Positions 37,228-45,839 of a DNA stretch of 64,000 nt are shown here, piece after piece (the first letter of the stretch is position 1; each line of letters begins with the position of its first letter). The DNA comes from Chitinophaga vietnamensis. Lineage in GTDB: Bacteria > Bacteroidota > Bacteroidia > Chitinophagales > Chitinophagaceae. Position numbers and translations under genes: made by a program. Location of the stretch: the NCBI RefSeq assembly GCF_902167635.1, contig NZ_CABHMS010000001.1, forward strand, positions 558,001 to 622,000, written 5' to 3'. A model generated the notes under the pieces. That model searched no databases. It worked only from the letters and a program-made list of their open reading frames with translations, and was not told where the DNA came from.

Positions 37228-37260
37228 CAAAGGTAAGCAAAATAGCTTTGCGCATCCAAA
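37228..37260 (-). promoter_or_regulatory. folD promoter with both -7 and -33 boxes
   Basis: Minus-strand TACCTTTG (37235-37228) preceded at 21 bases by TTTG (37260-37257): a full match to the Bacteroidota consensus. The predicted start point coincides with the folD ATG. Confidence 0.7.
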
Positions 37261-37327
37261 GATTTCAGGGCGGGTATTTTGAGACGGGAGGGAAGAAGGA
37301 GCGGGAACCTTGTCTGGTTCTGCAAAA

Positions 37328-37350
37328 CAGGCTCCCCGGAAGGGAACCTG
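37328..37350 (-). terminator. Terminator after pckA
   Basis: A 9-bp stem (37328-37336 / 37342-37350, one G-T pair) with a 5-base loop, followed on the minus strand by TTTT. It lies 126 bases beyond the pckA stop. The remaining gap up to folD shows no gene. Confidence 0.55.
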
Positions 37351-37475
37351 TGTTGCGTGGCACGAAGCCAATATCGAACCGTAAATGTGTGGAAATTACA
37401 AGGCAAACAAAGACCAGTGGGTGAAGGTGCGCGCGGCGACTTCTCAATTGCTGGTGATCACTTTTACAAGATATA

Positions 37476-39077
37476 CTAAATTTTCGGAGCAGCCGCCAAA
37501 ATTTCTGCGTCGGCAGCTGATACATATTTCTCGAAGTTTTTGATGAACTGTGCCGCAAGGTCCCTGGCTTTCGCATCGTATGCGGCTTTGTCGGCCCAGG
37601 TGTTGCGTGGGTCAAGGATTTCCGCAGGAACGCCCGGGCAGCTTTCCGGTACGGTGAAACCGAACACCGGCGCAATGCGGTAGGGCACATGATCCAGCTG
37701 GCCATGCAGCGCGGCGGCGATCATGGCGCGGGTATAGGATAACTTGATACGGTTACCCACACCATAGGCGCCACCAGTCCAGCCGGTGTTGATCAGCCAA
37801 ACGTTCACGCGGTGCGCGCGCATCTTTTCACCTAGCATCTGTGCATATTTTGCAGGATGCAGCGGCAGGAAAGGTGCGCCGAAACATGCGCTGAAGGTGG
37901 ATTTCGGCTCGGTAACACCTGCTTCGGTGCCCGCTACTTTAGCGGTATACCCCGAAATAAACTGGTACATGGCCTGTCCGGGAGAGAGCCTGGAAACAGG
38001 CGGCAGTACGCCGTAAGCATCGCAGGTGAGGAAGAAGATATTCTTCGGAATGGCGCCTACAGAAGGTTCCAGCGCATTGTCGATGTACGTAAGCGGATAA
38101 GAGACGCGGGTATTTTCCGTGATGCTCTTGTCAGCATAGTTGACAGTATTGGTGCCGGGGAAGAAGGTGATGTTTTCCAGCAGTGCGCCTTCGCGTACTG
38201 CGCGGAATATCTGTGGTTCTTTTTCTTCGCTGAGGTCGATACATTTTGCATAGCAGCCGCCTTCGAAGTTGAAGACGCCGGTGGAGGTCCAGCCGTGTTC
38301 ATCGTCGCCGATGAGCTTGCGTGCAGGATCTGCGCTCAGCGTGGTTTTGCCGGTGCCGCTCAGGCCAAAGAACACCGCGGTATCGCCGTCGTCGCCCTGG
38401 TTGGCGGAGCAGTGCATGCTCAATACATGTTTATTATGAGGGAGAACAAAGTTCAGGATGGTGAAGATGCCTTTCTTGATTTCGCCGGTGTAGGCGGTAC
38501 CGCCGATGATGATGATCTTTTTGGAGAAGTTCACTACGGCGAAGTTATGCTGGCGGGTGCCGTCTACCGCAGGATCGGCAAGGAAGCCGGGCGCCTGTAT
38601 CACGGTCCAGTCTGTATGCATGTATTCCAGTTCATCCTCGCTAGGGCGGAGGAACATGTTATAAGCAAACAGGTTTGACCAGGGCAGTTCGGTGATCACT
38701 TTGATGCCTATACGAAAATCGGTATCGGCGCAGGCGAAGCAATCGCGCACCCACACGTCTTTCCCGGTAAAGTAAGCAGTGATCTTTTTGTATAAGCGGT
38801 CAAAGTTTTCTGAAGAGAAGGGAATGTTGAAATCATTCCAGTTGACGGTGTCGGCAGTGATCGCGTCTTTAACGATAAATTTGTCTTTGGGAGAACGGCC
38901 GGTGAATTCGCCTGTGTTTACCGCCAGTGCGCCGGTGTCTGACAATACGCCCTGGTTTCTTTCTACAGTTTGTTGAACCAGTCTTTCCGGTGAAAGCTGA
39001 TAGTAAACATTTGACGCGTTCTCTATGCCTAATTCCCGTAAGTCAGCAACAGGATTCCTTACGCTACTCATTTGCAT
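37476..39077 (-). CDS. pckA: Phosphoenolpyruvate carboxykinase (ATP)
   Basis: Interconverts oxaloacetate and phosphoenolpyruvate, the first step of gluconeogenesis. 533 residues. It carries GEFTGRSPKDKF near the N-terminus, the P-loop GLSGTGKTTLSAD (about 238-250), IGDDEHGW with the metal aspartates, and the conserved C-terminal GWTGGAYGVG, where MQ precedes MSS: ATGs at 39077 and 39071 are both possible, and I list the longer. A palindrome sits just upstream of its promoter box. Confidence 0.96.
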   Translation of the reverse strand: MQMSSVRNPVADLRELGIENASNVYYQLSPERLVQQTVERNQGVLSDTGALAVNTGEFTGRSPKDKFIVKDAITADTVNWNDFNIPFSSENFDRLYKKITAYFTGKDVWVRDCFACADTDFRIGIKVITELPWSNLFAYNMFLRPSEDELEYMHTDWTVIQAPGFLADPAVDGTRQHNFAVVNFSKKIIIIGGTAYTGEIKKGIFTILNFVLPHNKHVLSMHCSANQGDDGDTAVFFGLSGTGKTTLSADPARKLIGDDEHGWTSTGVFNFEGGCYAKCIDLSEEKEPQIFRAVREGALLENITFFPGTNTVNYADKSITENTRVSYPLTYIDNALEPSVGAIPKNIFFLTCDAYGVLPPVSRLSPGQAMYQFISGYTAKVAGTEAGVTEPKSTFSACFGAPFLPLHPAKYAQMLGEKMRAHRVNVWLINTGWTGGAYGVGNRIKLSYTRAMIAAALHGQLDHVPYRIAPVFGFTVPESCPGVPAEILDPRNTWADKAAYDAKARDLAAQFIKNFEKYVSAADAEILAAAPKI

Positions 39078-39105
39078 AAAAAGCAAGATTGTTTTGGTGT
39101 AAAAG

Positions 39106-39113
39106 CAAAACTA
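39106..39113 (-). promoter_or_regulatory. -7 promoter box of pckA
   Basis: Minus-strand TAGTTTTG matches TAnnTTTG, about 28 bases before the ATG. Confidence 0.5.
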
Positions 39114-39130
39114 GGGATTTTTTGATATCG

Positions 39131-39166
39131 TCTAATTTTATCGGTGTTACACCGCCAAAATTTAGA
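39131..39166. promoter_or_regulatory. Palindromic candidate operator upstream of pckA
   Basis: Imperfect palindrome with a perfect core CGGTGT-T-ACACCG and AT-rich flanks (TCTAATTTTAT... against ...CCAAAATTTAGA). It covers about -30 to -65 relative to the predicted pckA start, overlapping the -33 position, where a regulator could act. No T run follows, so a terminator is unlikely. Confidence 0.5.
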
Positions 39167-39370
39167 CAATATCTGTTTGTTGTGCAGCAATTATTGCGAT
39201 ATCTTCAATGACTATCGATTTCCTTATACGATTTTCAAACACAAAATGTGTGAATATAACATTAAGTAATGGGAAGTGAATATTAGTACGATTTTGCAGC
39301 ACAACCCCGCAGATATTAACCAATTTGCCATTCCGGAGGGGTAGCAGCCCTGTGGTATTAAAATTTTCCA

Positions 39371-39378
39371 TAGGTTTG
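39371..39378 (+). promoter_or_regulatory. -7 promoter box of the Xaa-Pro aminopeptidase gene
   Basis: TAGGTTTG matches TAnnTTTG, 27 bases before the ATG at 39406. Confidence 0.5.
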
Positions 39379-39405
39379 AACCCTCATTTGAAATTTAGAA
39401 GAGAT

Positions 39406-40695
39406 ATGAAGAATCTGCCTCTGGACCCGCAGCTGTTCATCAAGAACCGCGAGCGTTTTGTGGCCAAAATGCAGCCGCAGTCAATAGCCATTATCAATTC
39501 AAACGATGAACTGCCCACCAATGGCGACGCATTGTACAAGTTCAAACAGAACTCGGACCTGTACTGGCTTACAGGCATCGACCAGGAAGATACCATGGTG
39601 ATCCTGTATCCGGACAATCCCGATCCAAAATACCGGGAAGTACTGGTACTGGTACGTCCTAACGAACTGAAAGAAAAATGGGATGGCCACCGCCTCCGCA
39701 AAGATGAAGCCTATGCCGTTTCCGGTATGGCTACCGTTGTATGGCTCGATGCCCTCGATGCGCTGCTCCAGCAATGGATCAACGAAGCCACCAACATCTA
39801 TCTCAACAGTAACGAGAACAACCGCAAAGCCAACCTGGTACCGGTACGCGACTACCGTTATGCACAGGAGCTGAAGCTGCGTTACCCGCTGCACAACTAC
39901 CTCCGCGCCGCCACCATCTTCAAAGAACTGCGCGCCGTGAAAACACCGGAGGAAATAAAAGTAATGCAGACGGCGATGGACATTACTGAAAAAGCTTTCC
40001 GCCGCCTGCTCAAATTCATCAAACCAGGCGTCTGGGAACATGAAATACACGCAGAGATTTTGCACGAGTTCCTGCGCAACCGCTCTGGCGGCGAGGCTTA
40101 TGGCTCTATCATCGCTTCCGGCGACCGCGCGCGTACGCTGCACTACGTATCCAATAACCAGGAATGTAAAGATGGAGAACTGATATTGATGGACTTCGGC
40201 GCGGAATACGGCGGCTACAATGCTGACCTTACCCGTACCGTACCTGTTAACGGCAAGTTCAGCGCCCGCCAGCGCCAGGTATATGATGCCTGCCTGCACC
40301 TGCATAACTATGCCAAATCCATCCTGCGCCCGGGTATCAACATCGCCAAATATCACGATATGGTGGGCGATGAAGCCAGCAAGGAATTTGTGAAGCTCGG
40401 CCTCATCACCGAAGCGGACATCAAAAATGAAGATCCGGAAAACCGCGCCTACCGCAAATACCTGTATCATGGCATCTCCCACCATCTTGGTGTGGATGTA
40501 CATGATCTCGGTCCTTCTTTCCACCGCCCCATCCCTGAAGGCGCTGTAATGACCATCGAACCGGGCATCTACATTGAAGAAGAACACTTGGGTGTGCGTA
40601 TCGAAAACAACATCTGGCTCACTGCCGCCGGCAATGTAGACCTGATGAAGAACATCCCTGTCACCGCGGATGAGATAGAAGCGCTCATGAAATAA
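39406..40695 (+). CDS. pepP: Xaa-Pro aminopeptidase
   Basis: A 429-residue cytoplasmic metallopeptidase that removes N-terminal residues preceding proline. It has an aminopeptidase-P N-terminal domain (about 1-170) and a pita-bread C-terminal domain with metal ligands in MDFGAEYGGYNADLTRT (two Asp), HHLGVDVHD (His), TIEPGIYIE (Glu) and GVRIENN (Glu). The ATG of MKNLPLDPQLF is chosen; 27 in-frame codons upstream lie across the promoter box. Its stop codon is inside the left end of a perfect 90-bp palindrome. Confidence 0.94.
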   Translation: MKNLPLDPQLFIKNRERFVAKMQPQSIAIINSNDELPTNGDALYKFKQNSDLYWLTGIDQEDTMVILYPDNPDPKYREVLVLVRPNELKEKWDGHRLRKDEAYAVSGMATVVWLDALDALLQQWINEATNIYLNSNENNRKANLVPVRDYRYAQELKLRYPLHNYLRAATIFKELRAVKTPEEIKVMQTAMDITEKAFRRLLKFIKPGVWEHEIHAEILHEFLRNRSGGEAYGSIIASGDRARTLHYVSNNQECKDGELILMDFGAEYGGYNADLTRTVPVNGKFSARQRQVYDACLHLHNYAKSILRPGINIAKYHDMVGDEASKEFVKLGLITEADIKNEDPENRAYRKYLYHGISHHLGVDVHDLGPSFHRPIPEGAVMTIEPGIYIEEEHLGVRIENNIWLTAAGNVDLMKNIPVTADEIEALMK

Positions 40696-40780
40696 TTACG
40701 AATTACGAATTAAGAATTACGGCCCGCGTAGCAGATCTGCTACGCGGGCCGTAATTCTTAATTCGTAATTCGTAATTATT
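40691..40780. repeat. Perfect 90-bp palindrome
   Basis: 45 bases (40691-40735) followed immediately by their exact reverse complement (40736-40780), with no loop and no mismatch; the centre is AGATCT. The outer part is built of AATTACGAATTAAGAATTACGG units, the inner part is GC-rich. It includes the stop codon of the upstream gene and ends 38 bases before the pssA start. Confidence 0.95.
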
Positions 40781-40818
40781 TTCAACTATTTTGCGTTCTT
40801 AGATCACAAATAAAACGG

Positions 40819-41589
40819 ATGCGACAAATTCCCAACATTCTTACCCTATGTAATCTCTTTTGCGGCGCGCTGGCGATTATCTGTGTGCTGCATGCACCTG
40901 AATACCGCGCTGACTTTAACGGTACCGATTATACGATCATCAGCCCGGAGCCGGTATATTGGGCCTCTGCGCTGGTAGTGCTGGCAGCCATTTTTGATTT
41001 CTTCGATGGCCTGGCAGCGCGCCTGCTTCGCGTGCAATCGCCTATGGGCAAGGAACTCGACTCGCTTGCCGATGTAGTCACCTTCGGCGTAGTACCCGGC
41101 ATGATCCTCTACCGCCTGCTGCGCAGCGCTTATTTCCAGCAGCCCGATGTGTTTGACGTATCTGTAGTGAACCTCGCGCCGGCCTTGCTGGTGCCCTGTT
41201 TCGCCGCTTACCGCCTCGCCAAGTTCAATATCGATGCCCGGCAATCGGAAAATTTCATCGGGGTGCCCACACCGGCCGTAGGCTTGCTGGTAGCTTCTTT
41301 CCCGCTGATCATGCTCTACAATCCCTACCACCTGGCTAAATATTTACAGAATATCTGGGTGCTCTATGGCATCATCGCCGCGCTCTGTTACCTGATGGTG
41401 GCTGAAATACCGATGCTCAGCCTGAAAGTGAAGGAAAAATCGCTCAAGGCCAACTGGACAAGACTATTGCTGGTAGTGCTTACGCTGGCAGCGATCCCGT
41501 TCCTGAACTACGCCACCGTGCCTTTTATCTTCCTCTGTTATGTGTTGTTGTCTTTGTTCTTCCCGCCAAAAATCACGGTAAATGTGTAA
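40819..41589 (+). CDS. pssA: CDP-diacylglycerol-serine O-phosphatidyltransferase
   Basis: A 256-residue integral membrane enzyme making phosphatidylserine, the precursor of phosphatidylethanolamine. The CDP-alcohol phosphotransferase signature DG-x2-AR-x8-G-x3-D-x3-D is complete (DGLAARLL...GKELDSLAD). N-terminal MRQIPNILTLCNLFCGALA and about six to eight transmembrane helices fit the family. Confidence 0.95.
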   Translation: MRQIPNILTLCNLFCGALAIICVLHAPEYRADFNGTDYTIISPEPVYWASALVVLAAIFDFFDGLAARLLRVQSPMGKELDSLADVVTFGVVPGMILYRLLRSAYFQQPDVFDVSVVNLAPALLVPCFAAYRLAKFNIDARQSENFIGVPTPAVGLLVASFPLIMLYNPYHLAKYLQNIWVLYGIIAALCYLMVAEIPMLSLKVKEKSLKANWTRLLLVVLTLAAIPFLNYATVPFIFLCYVLLSLFFPPKITVNV

Positions 41590-41619
41590 GTCATCCTTCG
41601 TAATTCGTAATTTTTAATG

Positions 41620-41627
41620 TAGGTTTG
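41620..41627 (+). promoter_or_regulatory. -7 promoter box of purS
   Basis: TAGGTTTG matches TAnnTTTG, 19 bases before the ATG; TTCG lies at 19-base spacing upstream as a weak -33 element. Confidence 0.45.
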
Positions 41628-41646
41628 CGGCAAAATTTTTAGCACA

Positions 41647-41892
41647 ATGACTTTTACTGCACATATCAATGTGATGCCACTGAAGGAATTACTGGACCCG
41701 CAAGGCAAGGCGGTGATGAGTGGTCTCAAGAACCTTGGCATGGGCCAGGTACATGATGTACGCATCGGCAAACACATTACCCTCCAGATCGAAGCGGCCA
41801 GCAAGGAAGAAGCGCAGCAGATCGCTGAAAATGCCTGCCAGAAGCTGTTAGCTAACCAGGTAATGGAATTTTTTGAAGTACACATACAATAA
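41647..41892 (+). CDS. purS: Phosphoribosylformylglycinamidine synthase subunit PurS
   Basis: An 81-residue small subunit that bridges PurL and PurQ in the fourth step of purine synthesis. Characteristic are INVMPLKELLDPQGKAV, the LGMGQVHDVRIGKHI strand and AENACQKLLANQVMEFFEV at the end. It stands alone here; no purL or purQ is in the window. Separate PurS implies a small-form PurL elsewhere in the genome. Followed by a terminator. Confidence 0.93.
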   Translation: MTFTAHINVMPLKELLDPQGKAVMSGLKNLGMGQVHDVRIGKHITLQIEAASKEEAQQIAENACQKLLANQVMEFFEVHIQ

Positions 41893-41904
41893 TACAGCTA
41901 AAAG

Positions 41905-41934
41905 TACAGGAGCATGCCCAGGCAAGCTCCTGTA
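41905..41934 (+). terminator. Terminator after purS
   Basis: A 9-bp stem TACAGGAGC / GCTCCTGTA with a 12-base loop, followed by ATTTTTCT. Confidence 0.75.
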
Positions 41935-41946
41935 ATTTTTCTCTGA

Positions 41947-42615
41947 ATGAAATTATACATTGTTCCATCTCCGATCGGCAACCTCGCCGATATCACCTAC
42001 AGGGCTGTGAAAGTACTGGAGGACGCGGAACTGATACTGGCGGAAGATACCCGTACTTCCAGCGTGCTGCTGAAGCACTACCAGATCAACAAACCCATTA
42101 CGCCCTATCATCAGCATAATGAACATAAGGTAGTGCAGCACCTGCTGCAACAATTACAAGGCGGCAAGGTAATGGCCCTGCTCACCGATGCCGGCACGCC
42201 CGGTGTTTCTGATCCCGGCTTCCTGCTTGTTCGCGAATGCATCCGTGCCGGCGTACCGGTAGAATGCCTGCCCGGCGCCACCGCCTTTGTTCCGGCGCTG
42301 GTCAATAGCGGCATCCCTATGAACAGGTTCGTATTTGAAGGGTTCCTGCCCCTCAAAAAAGGCCGCCATACCCTGTTTACACAACTGGCCACCGAAGAAC
42401 GCGCCATCGTTTTCTATGAATCCCCGATGCGCCTCGTGAAAACATTAGAAGATCTCATCCAGTATTTCGGCCCCGACCGCCCCTGCTGCGTTAGCCGCGA
42501 ACTCACCAAAATGTTTGAAGAAAATAAACGTGGTACCTTACAGGAGGTGCACGACTACTTCAAAGAAAAGGGCGTGAAAGGCGAAATAGTAGTGGTAGTA
42601 CAGGGCGCCGCCTGA
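41947..42615 (+). CDS. rsmI: 16S rRNA (cytidine-1402-2'-O)-methyltransferase
   Basis: A 222-residue SAM-dependent methyltransferase of the tetrapyrrole-methylase fold that modifies C1402 at the ribosomal P site. It begins with YIVPSPIGNLADITYRA, continues with AEDTRTSSVLLKHY and has DAGTPGVSDPGFLLV, the classical RsmI signature. It is shorter than the E. coli protein (about 286 residues), lacking the extra C-terminal domain. Confidence 0.94.
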   Translation: MKLYIVPSPIGNLADITYRAVKVLEDAELILAEDTRTSSVLLKHYQINKPITPYHQHNEHKVVQHLLQQLQGGKVMALLTDAGTPGVSDPGFLLVRECIRAGVPVECLPGATAFVPALVNSGIPMNRFVFEGFLPLKKGRHTLFTQLATEERAIVFYESPMRLVKTLEDLIQYFGPDRPCCVSRELTKMFEENKRGTLQEVHDYFKEKGVKGEIVVVVQGAA

Positions 42616-42695
42616 TCACAAAAAAATTTTCTTTCCTCCTGACATAGGGTTGTCAACCCGGGGTTGTTGTTTTGTATCATCAATCATTGCTTACT

Positions 42696-43757
42696 ATGGA
42701 CATCGGACAATTACGGCTACACGCGCAAGGGCTCATTCATCCAGCTTTCAAACGTCCGCAGGACGTGGTTACTTACATGGGCGCCCTGCAGGCGCAGGAC
42801 TTCTACGGCAGTAAACATGCCGTGGGCATACGTGTGCCCGGCCTTACCGAACAGGCAGTAGATGAAGCCGTGAATAAGGGAGAGATCATCCGCACCTGGG
42901 CTTTCCGCGGTACCCTGCACCTGGTAACGCCAATGGATATACGCTGGCTTGTGGACCTGCTCAAAACCCGTAGCGCACAGCTTTTCAAGGGTTTGGCCAG
43001 AACGTATGATATTGATGAAAGTCTGCATAAAAAATGCCTGAAGATTATCACCAAAGCCATGCAGGGTAATCAGCACCTCACACGCAAGGAGATCACCGAA
43101 CTGCTGGATCAGAAAGGTATACACCTCAGCGAACACCGCGTACAATACACTTTATTACGCGCTTCCCTGGAAGGCGAGATATGCCACGGCCCTATGTGTG
43201 GTAAACAGTTCTCCTATGCTCTGCTGGACGAATGGTGTGCCGCAGCGCCGGTATTACACCGTGAGGAGGCGTTAGCGCAACTGGCACTCCGGTATTTTAC
43301 CAGCCGCGGGCCTGCTACGGTGGCCGATTTCAGCGGGTGGAGCGGCCTCACCCTCACCGAAGCCCGGAAAGCAGTGGAAGCAGTGAAACATCAGCTGGTA
43401 GCCTTTCAGGATTATTGGATGTCGCCCGAAACAGCTGCACAGCAAGGCAGCTCGCATACCCTGTTGCTGCCGCCATTTGATGAATTTATCCTCGGTTATA
43501 AAGACCGCAGCGCCGTACTGGAACCCGCCCGCAACCGCGATGTATTTACCGTCAACGGCATCTTCAAAGCAGTGATGGTGCAGCAAGGGAAAGTGCTCGG
43601 CACCTGGAAGCGGACACTCGGCAAAAACAATGTATCCATAGCGCTCAGCCCTTTCAAAGCCTTGAAGAAAAGCCAGCATAGCGCCTTTGAAGCCGCCGCT
43701 CAGGCATATGCCGCCTACCTGCAAACCGCTCTCAAAAGCATCACCGTAGAACAATAA
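42696..43757 (+). CDS. Winged-helix DNA-binding protein of the AlkZ/YcaQ DNA glycosylase family
   Basis: A 353-residue protein made of tandem winged-helix domains and a beta-barrel (HTH_42 family, PF06224). The motif ALQAQDFYGSKHAVGIR carries Q-A-Q, matching the Q-phi-Q catalytic motif of AlkZ, which unhooks interstrand crosslinks, rather than the Q-phi-D of E. coli YcaQ. RTWAFRGTLHLV and PPFDEFILGYKDR are further family landmarks. The ATG at 42696 is chosen over a TTG eight codons upstream. Activity is inferred from the motif. Confidence 0.85.
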   Translation: MDIGQLRLHAQGLIHPAFKRPQDVVTYMGALQAQDFYGSKHAVGIRVPGLTEQAVDEAVNKGEIIRTWAFRGTLHLVTPMDIRWLVDLLKTRSAQLFKGLARTYDIDESLHKKCLKIITKAMQGNQHLTRKEITELLDQKGIHLSEHRVQYTLLRASLEGEICHGPMCGKQFSYALLDEWCAAAPVLHREEALAQLALRYFTSRGPATVADFSGWSGLTLTEARKAVEAVKHQLVAFQDYWMSPETAAQQGSSHTLLLPPFDEFILGYKDRSAVLEPARNRDVFTVNGIFKAVMVQQGKVLGTWKRTLGKNNVSIALSPFKALKKSQHSAFEAAAQAYAAYLQTALKSITVEQ

Positions 43758-43815
43758 GCTGCTGCATACTCCGCTGTAATTATTATTTTAGCTGTCTGAA
43801 TCAAATTTTTACGGA

Positions 43816-45705
43816 ATGAAGCAACCGGTATTAGGAAGTTGCCTGGCCTTGACGATGCTGGCCGGCAGCTGGTTACAACTACATGCACAATCAGACCGCT
43901 GGCAGCAGCGCGTAAAGTATTCGATGGACGTGAAGGTGGACGCACCTGCCAATAAATTCACTGGTACCCAACACCTCGAATATTACAATAACTCACCGGA
44001 CACACTCAAAAAAGTATTCTATCATCTCTACTGGAACGCGTTTCAGCCGAACAGCATGATGGACGTACGCAGCCGCGAACTCGGGAAAGTGGTACTGAGC
44101 AAAGATGCAAAAGGGAATCCGCGGGTAGACTGGGACAACCGCGTGCGCGACCGCATCTCCAAACTGAAGCCTGATGAAATAGGCTACCAGAAAATACTTT
44201 CGCTGAAACGTGATGGCAAACCGCAATCATTCAACGTAATCGAAACCATCCTGGAAGTGCCGCTGGACAAGCCCATCCTGCCGCATGCCAAAACTGTATT
44301 CGACCTGGAATTTGAAGCGCAGGTACCAGTACAGATACGCCGTAGCGGCCGCCACAATGCAGAAGGAGTGGACTTCTCCATGGCGCAGTGGTATCCAAAG
44401 ATGTGCGAATATGATTACGAAGGCTGGCATGCTACGCCTTATATCGCACGTGAATTTTATGGCGTATGGGGAGATTATGATGTGAAGATCACCATGGATA
44501 AAAAATATACGATCGCTGCCAGCGGCTATTTGCAGAACCCTGATCAGATCGGCCATGGTTATGAAAAGCCCGGTACCAAAGTACCTGTGCCCAGTGGCGA
44601 TAACCTTACCTGGCATTTTATTGCACCCAATGTGCACGATTTCGTGTGGGCCGCTGATCCTGAATACAAACACATCACACAACAAGTGGATGGCTTCACT
44701 GCGCATTTCTTCTACATCGAAAATGATCTCACCCGCGTAAGCTGGCCAATGCTCGCCAAGCGCATACCTACCGCCTACGCCTATATCAAAAAACATTACG
44801 GCGCCTATCCTTACAAACAATATTCTTTCATTCAAGGTGGCGATGGCGGCATGGAATACCCGATGGCCACACTCATCCTCGGCAATGGAAAACCTGATGG
44901 CCTCTATGGCGTAGCCATGCATGAATGGATGCACAGCTGGTACCAGGGCATGCTCGGCACCAATGAAAGCCTGTATCCCTGGATGGACGAAGGTTTCACC
45001 ACCTTCGCGGAAGACAATGTACTCGCCAACACCCTCGATTCTCTGAAAGGCGGCTTCGCGCATGAAGGTACCTATGGCGGATATTTTGCTCTGGCCAGAA
45101 GCCCTTTTGAAGAACCGGCCACTACGCACGCCGATCACTACAATACCAACTATGGTTATAGCAACAATGCCTATCGCAAAGGCGCTGTATTCCTGGAGCA
45201 GATGGGTTACGTCATTGGTGCTGAAAACCGCGACAGCGGCCTGTTACGCTACTATCGCGAATGGCGCTTCAAACATCCTAACGCCAATGATTTTGTGCGC
45301 GTGATGGAAAAAGAAAGCAATATCGAACTGGATTGGTATAAAGAATATTTCATCAGCACCACCAAGCATATCGATTACGGCATCGACAGCGTGTACGACA
45401 AAGGCAATAAAACCATTGTACGCCTGCGCCGCATCGGCCAGATGCCCATGCCTATTGATTTTGTTGTAACAGACAAAAACGGCCAGCAAACGATGTATTA
45501 CATCCCGCTATCGATCATGTATGGTCAGAAACCGAATGAATACCCTGCCATGAAGCGTGTTGTATTGCCTTACTGGTACTGGACGCATCCTACTTACGAA
45601 GTGGAAGTGAACACACCTTTATCAGATATCAAAGTGCTGGAAATTGATCCCAGTCAGCGTTTGGCGGATATAGACCGCAGCAATAACAAAGCGGTTTCAC
45701 AATAA
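43816..45705 (+). CDS. Secreted M1-family metallopeptidase
   Basis: A 629-residue exported zinc aminopeptidase-like protein. Signal peptide (MKQPVLGSCLALTMLAGSW, cleavage near LHAQ), N-terminal beta-sandwich, then the catalytic domain with HEWMH (His369, Glu370, His373) and the third ligand Glu392 in DEGFTTFAE. The GxMEN exopeptidase motif of M1 enzymes is GGMEY here (about residue 349), a variant seen in related Bacteroidota peptidases. It has no T9SS C-terminal domain, so it is probably periplasmic. Confidence 0.92.
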   Translation: MKQPVLGSCLALTMLAGSWLQLHAQSDRWQQRVKYSMDVKVDAPANKFTGTQHLEYYNNSPDTLKKVFYHLYWNAFQPNSMMDVRSRELGKVVLSKDAKGNPRVDWDNRVRDRISKLKPDEIGYQKILSLKRDGKPQSFNVIETILEVPLDKPILPHAKTVFDLEFEAQVPVQIRRSGRHNAEGVDFSMAQWYPKMCEYDYEGWHATPYIAREFYGVWGDYDVKITMDKKYTIAASGYLQNPDQIGHGYEKPGTKVPVPSGDNLTWHFIAPNVHDFVWAADPEYKHITQQVDGFTAHFFYIENDLTRVSWPMLAKRIPTAYAYIKKHYGAYPYKQYSFIQGGDGGMEYPMATLILGNGKPDGLYGVAMHEWMHSWYQGMLGTNESLYPWMDEGFTTFAEDNVLANTLDSLKGGFAHEGTYGGYFALARSPFEEPATTHADHYNTNYGYSNNAYRKGAVFLEQMGYVIGAENRDSGLLRYYREWRFKHPNANDFVRVMEKESNIELDWYKEYFISTTKHIDYGIDSVYDKGNKTIVRLRRIGQMPMPIDFVVTDKNGQQTMYYIPLSIMYGQKPNEYPAMKRVVLPYWYWTHPTYEVEVNTPLSDIKVLEIDPSQRLADIDRSNNKAVSQ

Positions 45706-45732
45706 AAAGACGAATTACGAACCTTATTGTTG

Positions 45733-45820
45733 TATAAATCTTTCGCCCCTACGGGGCGGTATATTGGTAGCAGGCATTGCATCTACCAACATATCGCCCC
45801 GTAGGGGCGAAAGATTTATA
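45733..45820. repeat. Inverted repeat with CGCCCCTACGGGGCG core
   Basis: 38-base arms 45733-45770 and 45783-45820 pair with two mismatches around a 12-base loop. Each arm itself contains the small palindrome CGCCCCTACGGGGCG, so alternative foldings exist. It lies between the convergent M1 peptidase and DinB genes. Confidence 0.85.
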
Positions 45821-45839
45821 TAACACCGCTAGTGTGAAA

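Noticed and set aside
37265-37705. 146-codon minus-strand frame at the pckA/folD gap
   Set aside because: Overlaps the 3' end of pckA in another frame and the pckA terminator.
39499-40587. 362-codon minus-strand frame opposite the aminopeptidase gene
   Set aside because: Entirely antisense to a clear PepP with intact metal ligands.
42647-42659. Short palindrome GGGTTG-T-CAACCC before the AlkZ-like gene
   Set aside because: Six-base arms only and no promoter box to relate it to; could be a weak terminator of rsmI or chance.
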